64,000 bases of DNA from Phoronis australis (Eukaryota; Phoronida; Phoronidae). Shown in pieces: positions 22,741 through 32,738 of the stretch. The DNA is taken from the NCBI GenBank assembly GCA_002633005.1, contig NMRA01000218.1, positions 252,334 to 316,333 of the forward strand. Direction: 5' to 3'. Position 1 is the first letter of the stretch. Each line of letters starts with the position of its first letter. Under the pieces are notes generated by a model. The model did no database searches. It was not told where the DNA came from and saw nothing but the letters and a program-made list of their open reading frames with translations. The position numbers and the translations under genes are program-made.

Positions 22741-24517
22741 ACATTTTTCGGCCGTTGGAGCGAGTTGCTGCTTAATCAGTTAAATTACTTCTCTTTTACT
22801 TTCCAGATAATGCTACGATCTTGGCCATACTCACTTTTTACCACGTGAATCAATGTTATTTAATAAAACATACGATTGTTGATTCCAACTGACAGGATTC
22901 CTGGACATTCCTTAGTCAAGGCCTGTGCTTGTATACTCGTACGGAGAGCAAGAGAAACAAAAAAATGTATCTCTTAATTGACGAATAATGAATTTTTAAA
23001 ACCACTAAAGGGATGCAACCATGTGTTATCATTTTAAAAAATCTTAATTGATTTTATATTTTACCAATGGGTTAATTTTTTATTTAAGATTCTGTTAATG
23101 AAGTGTTGAACAGGAAAAGAACGACTCAAATTCTTCAGTTACGGACAAAAATAGTAAAATTATCTCTTTTTAGTTTCAAAGGCTAACTACATCCTTACAA
23201 TGCTCGCATTTTAGCATTGCGTTGTTTGATGATAGATATATAGTGCAAGGCACGTTAGTAACGAAGGCATGGCAAATTTTCTAAGCTTTTAATTTAGAAA
23301 TTTGGCTAAATAAAATTCTACTTGTTCGCCATATTGTGTTCTCAGTAAAACGAGAAATAGTTACCGTAACTGATTGCCATTCACCTTTACGGATATTTTC
23401 ACGGGCTTTAAAATGTAGCTTCGTATTTATTTCGTAACTGGAAGCAAGTTTCGCAACTGTTTAGGAGTTAATGTTGAATTCTCAACCGCACCTCTTTAGG
23501 ATTCAGAAACATTACCACGCTTATCCGATCTTTTTTACCGAATGAGGTGGCAATTAAAGTCCCAGGAAATGCTTACATCGCCAATTTCATAAATTTTTAA
23601 TTTTAGGGTTGTCTTTCCCCAATAAGCTCTTGACGTGTTTTCTTCAATCGGTCATGGTTTCGATGATTTTTTCGTTACGGAAAGGAATCCCAGCATGGTT
23701 AAAGAATAATAAGAGAACGATTTTAGACGCATAAGTGGATCATTCAGCTTAATACTGAAGAAATGCAGTTTGAACTGCTGTCAAGTGTAATAAAATCGTG
23801 ATGCTTATTGACAGAGCTTAAAACTTGTACTGTCTTTGAAGTTTGATTAAAAATAGTATTGAAGAAGTTGTAAATTTGGGAGAAAATGTAATATTCCAAT
23901 AGCATTAAAATTTTTACGAGAAATTTAACTGCTAAGAGTGCGAAATTTGCTTTCTAGAGCTCGTTTCGTAAACACCACCGAGCCAGAGCAACTGGAACTT
24001 TCACCAATAGGTGGCGCTCAAACTGGCGATCACGTTTGGATTGATCCGCTTCTTATCTCGAATAAAAGATCTCTGATTGTATTATTTGGGCCTTGTGAGG
24101 TAGTGGACCTTTAGTGTCTTCTTAAACAAAAGTAAACTATCTCATTTTGAACTCTGAGAAAATATGCAGGTTGCCTCAATTATTGCATTTATTTTAAAAA
24201 GGTATACAGGAAGCACATTTTAAACATATTCAGAAATATACATACATACACATATATACCTACAGAGTATGCCACATGTACAAAAATTCCAGCTGTATCA
24301 CAAATGTTAATACTTTAAACTTAAGTCACAATGGCTCAATAGACGCAAGATTCAAGAACATTTTACCCAATTCACGTTTTACTCATTTCCACAGCATGTC
24401 CCTACTCAAATGTTTAAAAAAATATAAATTGCAATAAAATAGTTTCGCCAATATCGCGGTGACCTCAATTATCGTCTTTCAAATTTCAAACGAAATATTT
24501 TTACAACGGTTGTAAAA
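22741..24517. other. No gene seen
   Basis: AT-rich, with no open frame above about 60 codons and no recognisable motif. The left edge may hold the 5' end of the LINE. Confidence 0.5.
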
Positions 24518-24635
24518 GCACTGATAACGTATACGTCACTCATTTAAAGCACTAATAACGTATACGTCACTCATTTAAAGCACTAATAACGTATACGTCA
24601 CTCATTTAAAGCACTAATAACGTATACGTCACTCA
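24518..24635. repeat. 31-bp tandem repeat with CRE half-site, ~3.8 copies
   Basis: The unit starts GCACTAATAACGTATACGTC and continues ACTCATTTAAA. Copies are nearly identical (first copy has CTGATAAC). Each carries ATACGTCAC, containing a TACGTCA ATF/CREB half-site. Near identity suggests recent expansion. Confidence 0.9.
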
Positions 24636-24643
24636 AGACAATT

Positions 24644-24953
24644 AAAGTTGCATTTCTCCTGTTTAGCTAGCTCAAGATTAAAACCCGAATTAAACCTTTT
24701 TTCTCTCATAAAGTCATGATAGAGTTCTATTTCTGTTACTATTAAGAGCAGTGATACCATCAGCGACTCACAAAAACGCTCTGTCTGTTGGGGCTGGTCA
24801 AACCTAAAATTAAAAAAATACGTGAAATGCGCACTGCCAGTGACTAAAAAAATCCTCTCAGGGTAAGGAATAATACGAGACCGATTTTATGAGAATAGAG
24901 TGCCTCAATCGATTGTCGTTTTTGAGCCAGCTGAACGGGGTGAAATGCAACTT
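24644..24953. repeat. MITE, AAAGTTGCATTTC-terminus family, copy 1
   Basis: Terminal inverted repeats AAAGTTGCATTTC and GAAATGCAACTTT bound about 310 bp. Inside, TAGCTAGCTCAAG and TTTGAGCCAGCTGAA, then CTCTCATAAA and TTTATGAGAA, are further inverted pairs. A 345-bp relative lies at 37646-37990 and a fragment at 53700-53755. No coding capacity. Confidence 0.75.
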
Positions 24954-25701
24954 TTCAGAAACAATTTCAAGGGTCACACATTTAGAAAAAATATTATCCT
25001 AGCTACATGTAATTTGACTATGACATCCGGGTAATTGAGCTAGCGAGTGACTGTCACCTCATGGTCAACCAGAGTATACACGAACATGCTAACGTGTATG
25101 GAATCACCGTAGCGCTACCTTGTGTTAGTCTGAAACCACTACCCACGTCTGCAGACCTCGACAACTTTACGAACGGTTTTCAAAATGTTTGGAATGTTCC
25201 GCTCTCACAGTTGTTATCCATCATACCTGGATTATAAAATAATCACCCTCTGTTCTGTTTACGTAACCATCGCAAGAATTAGCAACCCCAGAAAAAATTG
25301 GTCATTAATAAGGCCAGCTTCAAAAAACGACTCCGTTTTCTTTTCCCATAGCCCTAATCAAAACCATCTGTCATGGTCTACCATCATTTCCAACCGGCTC
25401 ATTCAAGTAGAACTAGACCAGTACAGGTGTATTGAAAGTGACTTATATTTGTTGGTTGACTTTTGACGTCGTTTCTCAAATCCCGACATCAACTTTTCGA
25501 CACGGTACTTAGGAATAGAATGACGCGGGGAACGAGAGATCTGTGTAGAACATGTTGATACTTCCGCATACACTGGCGACCTCTTTTATCGCTCAACTTT
25601 TGCTGAGATTTTAGCAACCGCGGGCAGTCGGACACCGCAACTACCTCAGGTAACGCTTACATGTACTTACAGAGTTACAGACAGGTTACGTACATGTGTA
25701 T
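24954..25701. other. No gene seen
   Basis: The open frame at 25185-25466 (+) has no motif and no supporting splice signals. Two TACATGTA palindromes are present. Confidence 0.4.
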
Positions 25702-25833
25702 CATGGGAGGCCCAGCATCGAAAAAAGTGGGGGACTATATCCTGTGGTGTACCGCCCATAGACCATGGACGGCGCAGCACTGAAAAAAGTGGGGGCTACA
25801 CCTCCCCCAGCTCCCTATGGTGCGCCGCCCATG
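25702..25833. repeat. CATGGGCGGCGC-terminus miniature element, copy 1
   Basis: It begins CATGGGAGGCCCAGC and ends GGTGCGCCGCCCATG, which are inverted relatives. It contains two direct ~70-bp units, each with CACTGAAAAAAGTGGGGG or a close variant. A better-preserved copy lies at 45145-45286. Confidence 0.75.
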
Positions 25834-26124
25834 TCTATGTCTTGTGACGACTCGGACTAGTTCGTCACATTGTTACACGTGTTGGAGACACAGTTCGTGA
25901 GTCAGGAGACACACATAATGTATCGGAAGTATATTAATATTCGACCAAAACACAATATCATATTGGTTAAAAGTAAACGGGTCGTGAACCTGACACTTTC
26001 GGGCGACTCAGTTGCGAGTTAAATATACCAGTGGCCGTCAAAACTGATTGACAGACGCGTCCAAGTGAAATCGAGTGACGCCAACGTTCTGCGCAGACGG
26101 AGAGCTCGGAGCTGAGCTAACTGA

Positions 26125-26261
26125 CTCAAGCGAACGATAGCTGACCCAGCAGCTCACGTCAAGGCGACAACAGCTGAATAAACTGTCGGCTAGTACATTC
26201 ACTTGCCATCGTGTTTTCACGCCTTGGCGTGAGTTGTCAATTCAGCTATCGTTCACTTGAG
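26125..26261. repeat. 20-bp inverted repeat pair
   Basis: CTCAAGCGAACGATAGCTGA at 26125-26144 is matched by its reverse complement with one mismatch at 26242-26261. A short TCACGCC-TT-GGCGTGA hairpin lies between them (26217-26232). It lies 0.7 kb beyond the 3' end of the receptor gene. Probably a small foldback remnant. Confidence 0.6.
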
Positions 26262-26969
26262 ACACTTCGTATCTGTACGTTTGCACGGCCCCTAAGGGCG
26301 CTCCATAAACTTGAGTCAACTTATAGTGACTGAGCACTCACAGTCTAAATTAGCTTTCAATATTGAACTTTCGTCTACGCGCAATATTTGCGAAATGGTC
26401 AGCACAAAAGCTATCGACATGTCATGACAAATTATGGTATTTGATTTCATCCGAATTCTAAGCAGCTTGGAATCAATATATGTAGGACGCTGGTTGACAA
26501 TCAATGCCATGGATGCACATAGTCACCATAGGGGAATATTTATGGAATTGAATACACATAATTGAATAACCTAGAAAAGGCTCCCTGTATTGCAATAACT
26601 TTGTATCGCTATGGTATCTGCTACAGTAAGTGAATGCTCGATGCCGAAAGACATCATTGGCACTGGAATTTCAAGCACACGCACATTATAAATTAAGTTG
26701 CATAAAAAATAAATAAACAATCCCCTTCGTTTCTGGGAATTAAACATAAATGGCCCAGACTGATTTTTGTTGGAGCTTTACAAGTACAGACAGAGTTGAG
26801 ACGTAGGGAAAACCCCCGATGTTGTTTGGTTTACATGTACATTCACTTTCGCATACATGCGCGCGCTCACGCATTCACATTCACTACCAACGCTTACATA
26901 TGAACATTTAAAAAACACAAATCTTTCCACTCCTTGCTGCCTGAGACGAGATTCACACGCCAAGGTGAT

Positions 26970-28340
26970 TCACACTGTCGTGATCCGTTCAGTTGATCCG
27001 TTTGACTGAAGAGGCAAAGTGGAGTCGTCTGCTGACGACACACAAAACGTGGCACCATTTCTGTGTCCGTTTCTCGTCTGCATCACCTTACGGTTGATCA
27101 TTGGTGTTGAGGACCGCAATCCCACCGATTTCTGTTTGATTTCCTTAAAACAAAATATCCTCATTTTTGTATCCATCTTGCACATTCTATTTGAGCACAA
27201 TATCTTTTTGAAAGCTCTCCTGAAATCCACGTTGAAAATCGAGTAGATTATCGGATTCATACACGAATTTAAGTACCCCAGCCACGTTAGCGCGCCAAAT
27301 GCTATGGGGTGAATACATTTGCAAAATGCATGAATGACGTTGAAGACGAAAAATGGCACCCAACAAAAAAGGAACACGCCCATAATAATACCCAGGGTGA
27401 ACGCAGCTTTGTTGTCCGACACTTTAGAGCCCTTGGATTTTTTGTTATTGTTTGGACCCATTCCGGGACCGAAGCACTCAAATTTCTGTAACTTCCTGAT
27501 TTCTTTGGCATGTTTTCTGGCGAAGGCGAAGAGTTGAAAATACAAAATTAACATCACAATGCAAGGAATATAAAAACTAACAAGAGATGAAACTACAGCG
27601 AAATATACGTTGAAATCCAAAGAGCAAATTGGCAGGTTCGTTTCGTTGTTAATGGGTATCACAGAAATGGAGAAATTCGTTCCCGGAAGAGTGTGCCAAC
27701 CGAGGTTAACAGGTAACAATGAAATTAACAGTGACGTCACCCACACTACTCCAATCATGAGCCATATCCTTGGTAAAGTCATCATTTGCTCATAACGATA
27801 CGGATTGCGAATATGAATGTAGCGGTCCAGCGAAATAGCACAGAGATTGAGAATACTTGACGTTGAGCACATTACATCCAGGGATATCCAAATGTAGCAG
27901 AATTCGCTAGCAAACACCCAGTAGCCCAAGACATCGTTCACGAGGGCGGGCGTCATTACTAAAATAGCTAGCAATAAATCACTCACTGCTAACGACACGT
28001 AGAACAAATTGTTAATTTTCTTGAGATAGCGATCCGTTAGCACGGCCACACAAACTAACACGTTACCAAGAATTGCAAGCAAAATCATCGAACTAAGGAA
28101 AAATCCAATGACAATTTTTTGTTCCAAAGCATCCTGTGTCGCATTGTTGGAAATAGGTCCGATAGAGCCACTTGTGCAATTCGGCAACGCGGAGTTGTAG
28201 ATTGGGTTGCCATTTCCCGCCACCACGCTGTTGGCGTCGTGATCGTTTGGCAAAGTAGAGCAGACGACTGACGCACTGTGTTCACCGGAAATGGCGATAC
28301 TACCACCGAATCCATCGACGGTTGTACTTAATGCATCCAT
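26970..28340 (-). CDS. D1-like / beta-adrenergic-like biogenic-amine GPCR, single exon
   Basis: A complete 456-residue class A receptor in one exon, expected in the plasma membrane and probably Gs-coupled by family resemblance. It has seven membrane segments with GN (92-93), Asp121 in TM2, the amine-binding Asp155 in the TM3 segment SLDVMCSTSSILNLCAISL, DRY 172-174, Trp200, and catechol-type serines Ser251, Ser252 and Ser255 before Pro259. FCWVPFF (325-331) marks TM6 and NPIIY (362-366) TM7. Cys148 and Cys239 should form the loop disulfide. The N-terminus (~70 residues) has NCT and NAT glycosylation sequons. Loop 3 is short and the tail long (~85 residues, Cys382/Cys387 for palmitoylation), as in D1/beta-type receptors rather than D2-type. 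LPVNLGWH in TM4/ECL2 resembles D1 and beta-type octopamine receptors. The ligand (dopamine, octopamine or noradrenaline) cannot be settled by eye. Confidence 0.93.
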   Translation of the reverse strand: MDALSTTVDGFGGSIAISGEHSASVVCSTLPNDHDANSVVAGNGNPIYNSALPNCTSGSIGPISNNATQDALEQKIVIGFFLSSMILLAILGNVLVCVAVLTDRYLKKINNLFYVSLAVSDLLLAILVMTPALVNDVLGYWVFASEFCYIWISLDVMCSTSSILNLCAISLDRYIHIRNPYRYEQMMTLPRIWLMIGVVWVTSLLISLLPVNLGWHTLPGTNFSISVIPINNETNLPICSLDFNVYFAVVSSLVSFYIPCIVMLILYFQLFAFARKHAKEIRKLQKFECFGPGMGPNNNKKSKGSKVSDNKAAFTLGIIMGVFLFCWVPFFVFNVIHAFCKCIHPIAFGALTWLGYLNSCMNPIIYSIFNVDFRRAFKKILCSNRMCKMDTKMRIFCFKEIKQKSVGLRSSTPMINRKVMQTRNGHRNGATFCVSSADDSTLPLQSNGSTERITTV

Positions 28341-28595
28341 ATTTGAAGTGGAGGTTTTACGATGTCACCATCGGTATTATCACGTAACTAGTCGCTAAAA
28401 CGTTCCATTTTCGCTAATTTCACGACTTCTTTAACGCACTTTTTACCATCGTTCTGTCAATTGTTATTTCCTCCAGCACATTTCACGTTCTCCGCCAGCC
28501 TTCCATGATTTAGATATAAAGGTTCTAAAATAAAGAAAAACGACATTGAGTTTGTTTCATCATAAACAGCTTCTAACAGCAACATCAAAATCACC
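28341..28595 (-). promoter_or_regulatory. Possible receptor 5' flank with TATA-like site
   Basis: On the - strand a TTTATATC TATA-like sequence lies at about 28511-28519, roughly 170 bp upstream of the receptor ATG. A MITE begins at 28596, so the proximal flank is short. No other site stands out. Confidence 0.25.
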
Positions 28596-28864
28596 AGGAG
28601 CCCGTTCCACGAAAATGGACTTAAGACAGAAATTTGGTTTTACGCCCCACTTCAAAGTTACCAAATGAAAGTTAAGTCACGTAACTATTACCATGTCGCA
28701 ACCTGGAAATAATTTGTACAACTTTTCCCAGTAAGTAGCAATTGCAGGTATATTCTCAGAGTACTTTGTTCTTTTGCTGAAGTGAGTATTGACTATTCAG
28801 AAATAGTTCGTAACACCAAGTTCTGTCTTAAGCCTTAGTCACTTTTCATGAAACATATTCCATG
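28596..28864. repeat. Inverted-repeat element, GTTTCATGAAA family, copy 2
   Basis: The left end CCCGTTCCACGAAAATGG, followed by CTTAAGACAGAAATTTGG, is mirrored on the right by CCAAGTTCTGTCTTAAG and CTTTTCATGAAACATATTCC. About 270 bp, no coding capacity. It lies immediately upstream of the GPCR and could affect its promoter. Confidence 0.7.
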
Positions 28865-30039
28865 ACAACAACACAAGCAGAGCTAGAAGCAGTCTGGTCA
28901 GTAGCTTTCGAATTTCATCGAATCATTTGAAAATTAATCGGACATTATTTTGGAGACCACTGTAGTTAAGGCGTAAAAATCAAAAACAAAAATAACATTT
29001 CCGTACAAAACAATCTGGGCGTCACCAAGAAGGGACAGGAAATTGTACAACGAAATATCGATTACAGCAAAATATATACTTGGTCAGGATCCCATGAATT
29101 GTATTCCTGACTTGTTTGGATTGAGGAAGTATGCGTACTGGGCTTGCAAACACCGTGTGAAAGAAGAGTAGATCTAAGTAAAGTGAGTTATTGGATTGTA
29201 TCTATTTAGTCCTTCACTAGGATCTTGGTTATTGATATTTATCTAATCGCTAATTGAACTTGAGACGAGCTAGCCATCCAATAAACTAGGTTCAGAGTTT
29301 GCATTAAAAGAGAATATATCAAGTTCATTATCGCCCAACCAGCGTCACTACACTAGATATTGACGTTTTAATGACAAAAATATTACTCATAATTTTATTA
29401 ATTGCTAAAAAACTTACTACAACAAAGCTGCACTCGGATTTCATAAAGATTTTGTTGCCGTTGATCAACGTCAGCTTATATCTAGCAAACTGACTGTGAA
29501 GTACAATCTTGCGTCGGAAACAACCACCACGAATGACAATTGGCATCCTCGGCAAGAGGGGTCCAGGGTGTCCGACCCCGGCGTTTACTCGGTTAGTTTT
29601 ACATTGTTGTAATTAGGAATATCAAGCAGCCCCATGCTTGTAACTTAACTGACCCATCAATTATAAATCCTGGCTACGCACCTGCTGGTTTGGTTCAATT
29701 TGAATATGCAAACGCCTAACTAAAATAAAAAGATACTCCATTTGTGTTTGTTCTTTTGACCACACGGAACGCCAATTTCATCTCAACAAATGTGTGGACG
29801 AGGTGAGCACCTCAACGCATGTGCATCGAATAAAGAACCGATGGTTGAATTCACGTAAACAAAATCTCCAATTATCTTAGCTAAATATAAAACCTTTTAG
29901 AGCAAAAATAATATAAACACATTTTAATAGCAACTGCGTATGACGTCAATTCTAAAGGTTGCATGCAGAATGATTTAAAAAGAGGAAATTTCATTTTTTT
30001 GTAGTTTGTGGTCTGCAACACTTTATGAGACAAACACGC
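28865..30039. other. No gene; possible transposon end near 29690
   Basis: No credible coding region. Around 29640-29690 the - strand reads CAGGTGCGTAGCCAGGATTT, typical of DNA-transposon termini; no matching left end was confirmed. Confidence 0.35.
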
Positions 30040-30141
30040 AAAGGCACGCCTGTCATAGTGTGATTTTCATACAAAGGCACGTCTGTCCTAGTGTAATTTT
30101 CATACAAAGACACGTCTGTCATAATGTGATTTTCATACAAA
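30040..30141. repeat. 33-bp tandem repeat, ~3 copies
   Basis: The unit is GTGTGATTTTCATACAAAGG followed by CACGTCTGTCATA, with 1-3 changes per copy. Its length is a multiple of three, so both strands stay open and translate to 11-residue repeats (LYENHTMTDVP on -). I see no flanking gene, so this is a minisatellite unless transcripts show otherwise. Confidence 0.85.
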
Positions 30142-31542
30142 AAATCGACAGAGAGCATGTTCTTTGTCAACTGTTCAGTCATAAAATTAATAATGACTAA
30201 GTTTCGAGACCTGCTAGGTTGAAGCCATTATTTTCAACCGTCAGAAATTAATCAACTCCTTGCTGTTGTAACTAAAATTCACGCATGTACGAAACACTCC
30301 CAAGGGCTACGTTGATATACGAGAATATCCGAGGAGTTCGGAATGCACAAGTGTAGGCTTGTACCTGCGAAATCTTGGCATCCGCCCATTCGGCCCAGTG
30401 GACGGGTCGGATGGAGAGGTCAACGATGTACACCGACATATGAATATGAGGGCGCATATACTAATCATTACCATCACGAAAACAGGCGTGACTGGCAGCG
30501 GAGTTAGTGGTTGCAGACAACCAGACGCCAGATCTTTCGAGGAGATTTCTTTTTTTCCGGAAACTAATGCGTAGTCAAGATTAAACGACACGGATAACAG
30601 GATTTGTTCAAAACAAATCAATTTCTTTCAAATTGTATGCAACCAAACAAGCTAATCACATCACGTGTTGTCATTACCAGGGTGGGTATGAATTTTAGTT
30701 ATACTTGTACATACACCGACGGAAAACACATACCATGACGTTACACGTCTCGAAGGTGCAATTGAAAACTTGGCTGCCCAGGGCACAGATGAAATCGCTA
30801 CATGCGGTTCTTTAATTTTGGATTTTTTTATATGGTAGGTGCTACAAATATCTACAGATTCTTTAAGCAGGTTAAACATTAGAACCATAGAAACAGGGGA
30901 TGTAACAAGAGCAAGCTGGGCACCATTCGGAAGCCACTGCATTTCCTCTATGGTGGTTATCAATCATTCGGTGGTGAAATACGATACCGATAAAAAACCT
31001 TTGTTGGACTAAGGCAACGTTTTGTCAGTCACTTGCGTGTGTCGATCTTACCACTGATGAATCATGTATTAATGTCATTTGACAATTGCCCTCACTAAAA
31101 CAGTCGGAGAGAAATTGCATTTTAGTGTTCCAAAAATAAAATGATCCGGATCTAAAATGGTCTTACAGGTCGTAAAATCACACGAAAACTGGTCTGCGAT
31201 TCGTAGACGTAAAAACCTCATGGGAACGCAAGACCATGCAACGCTTTGTGAGATAACGCTACATGTATGCATAAGCGAGGCACGTGATCATATTAACTAA
31301 TTACTCGCAAAATCATTGCATCTTCGGAACACAGGCTAGAGTAGAATTTCCTAAACGCAATCTCGCTAACAAATTACAAGGGACTGCACGCGCTTCACAG
31401 CAGTGCTGTAGTGCACGTAGGCGTAGCCAACCAGCTTTTGGTATTTGAAAGTAGCGCCTACGTACTGTAGGTTACATTCAGTATTCAAGGTGGTACGGTA
31501 GGCTTTGGGTGCCTACTTACCTCTAATTTTACTAGCTGCGAC
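30142..31542. other. No gene confirmed; weak exon-like frame on - strand
   Basis: The - strand frame at 30963-30661 contains MQWLPNGAQLALVTSPVSMV. It is bounded by an ACCATAG acceptor-like and a GTATGTG donor-like site, so an orphan exon is possible, but I recognise no domain and see no neighbouring exon in phase. Confidence 0.25.
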
Positions 31543-31988
31543 CAGCCTCGTCCCCAAGCCTCAAGATGACGCTGATCGGTTTAGCCATTTGAGGCTTGGT
31601 TGTGGCAATGGTTGGCCGCTGCCTTGACGTCATTAAAACAATGGCAGATTTTAATTGTTTTCACAAGCGTTATTCCTGCCATTCATGAAACAGAAGACAT
31701 TGTTTTGGTTATTTTTTGAAATATAGGTTGTCCGAGTACTTATTTTCGATTCTATCATATATTAATCCGATTTCGAATCAAAATACAACATGTTTTGCAA
31801 TAACTTAGTCCTAAATCGTTGCAATATAGCGTTGGTTTCAATTTTTATATTATACTGCTGAAAATTTTAAAAGTTATAATGCACGTGATATTCCGTAAAA
31901 TTGTGTCAGAAGTATGACACATTTGATTTCCCACAACCAATCCTCAAATGGCTAATCACCACCATCTTGAGGCTTGGGAACGAGACTG
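31543..31988. repeat. MITE with ~60-bp terminal inverted repeats (CAGYCTCGTYCCC)
   Basis: The left end CAGCCTCGTCCCCAAGCC, then TCAAGATG and AGCCATTTGAGGCTTGGTTG, is matched by the reverse complement of the right end with only a few differences. The 446-bp element has no coding capacity. The CAG-starting ends resemble hAT-type termini, but I found no convincing target-site duplication. Confidence 0.8.
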
Positions 31989-32065
31989 AGATGAGACGTC
32001 TTGCGTTGTCGTGGGATTCTCAACTCGTCTGATTCTGCCTAAGTAATGGTACATTTGGTTCTGAG

Positions 32066-32738
32066 GATGGTTTCGTGAAACTTTTCTTGTCTTAACTTTG
32101 ACAAAATCGGGCTAATTTCTCAAGACCAAAATTAAGACTGAAATCAGTCTAGGCTAAGGCCGGAAGTTATACAGCTATGGAGCAGGCTTAAGATTGGACT
32201 TTTGGTCTAAATAACTAAAGTGTAGGCCTGTTATCACAGGAAACTGTTGTGGAACAAATTTCGTTGATATTATTCACAATCTAATGTCCCTATACAAATC
32301 GCCAGGTAAAAGCTCGCCTGCTTTCCATTCCAGAACTGGCTAACTCCGTGGAAATATTATTAGTGCGACTTCCATGTGAAACGACATTTTCCCAGCCAAA
32401 TCTACGGGGTGTTTTCCAGAAAACGAGATCGCAATTTTATCTGCCAAAATGTAAACAAAACCCCATTTAGATTTTCAAGACCAAGATTATTCTTGAAATC
32501 GTATTTCAAACACCACCTCTTAGTTTTGTGAATTCTCATCAGGTGGCGAAAGCGTAGTTTGTTTGTTAAAAACCGGCTTAATTTCTGCCCAAGTTATGAC
32601 CGACGACCATAATCCGACTTAGTGCTCAAGTTTATGAATTTTCGTCTTCGGTCGTAACTTAGCCCGAAGTTCGTTCTTAACTTAGACGAATGTTTGGTAT
32701 TTAAAAGGCTTATCTCAGTTTTTATGAAACTGGTCCAT
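32066..32738. repeat. Inverted-repeat element, GTTTCATGAAA family, copy 3
   Basis: The left end GGTTTCGTGAAAC and right end TTTTTATGAAACTGG are degenerate family termini, and inverted GTCTTAA / TTAGACG-type motifs lie inside. It is longer (~670 bp) and more decayed than the copies at 9725 and 28596, possibly carrying a nested insertion. Confidence 0.45.

Noticed and set aside
27302-27537. Frames overlapping the receptor gene on both strands
   Set aside because: Shadows of the GPCR coding sequence.
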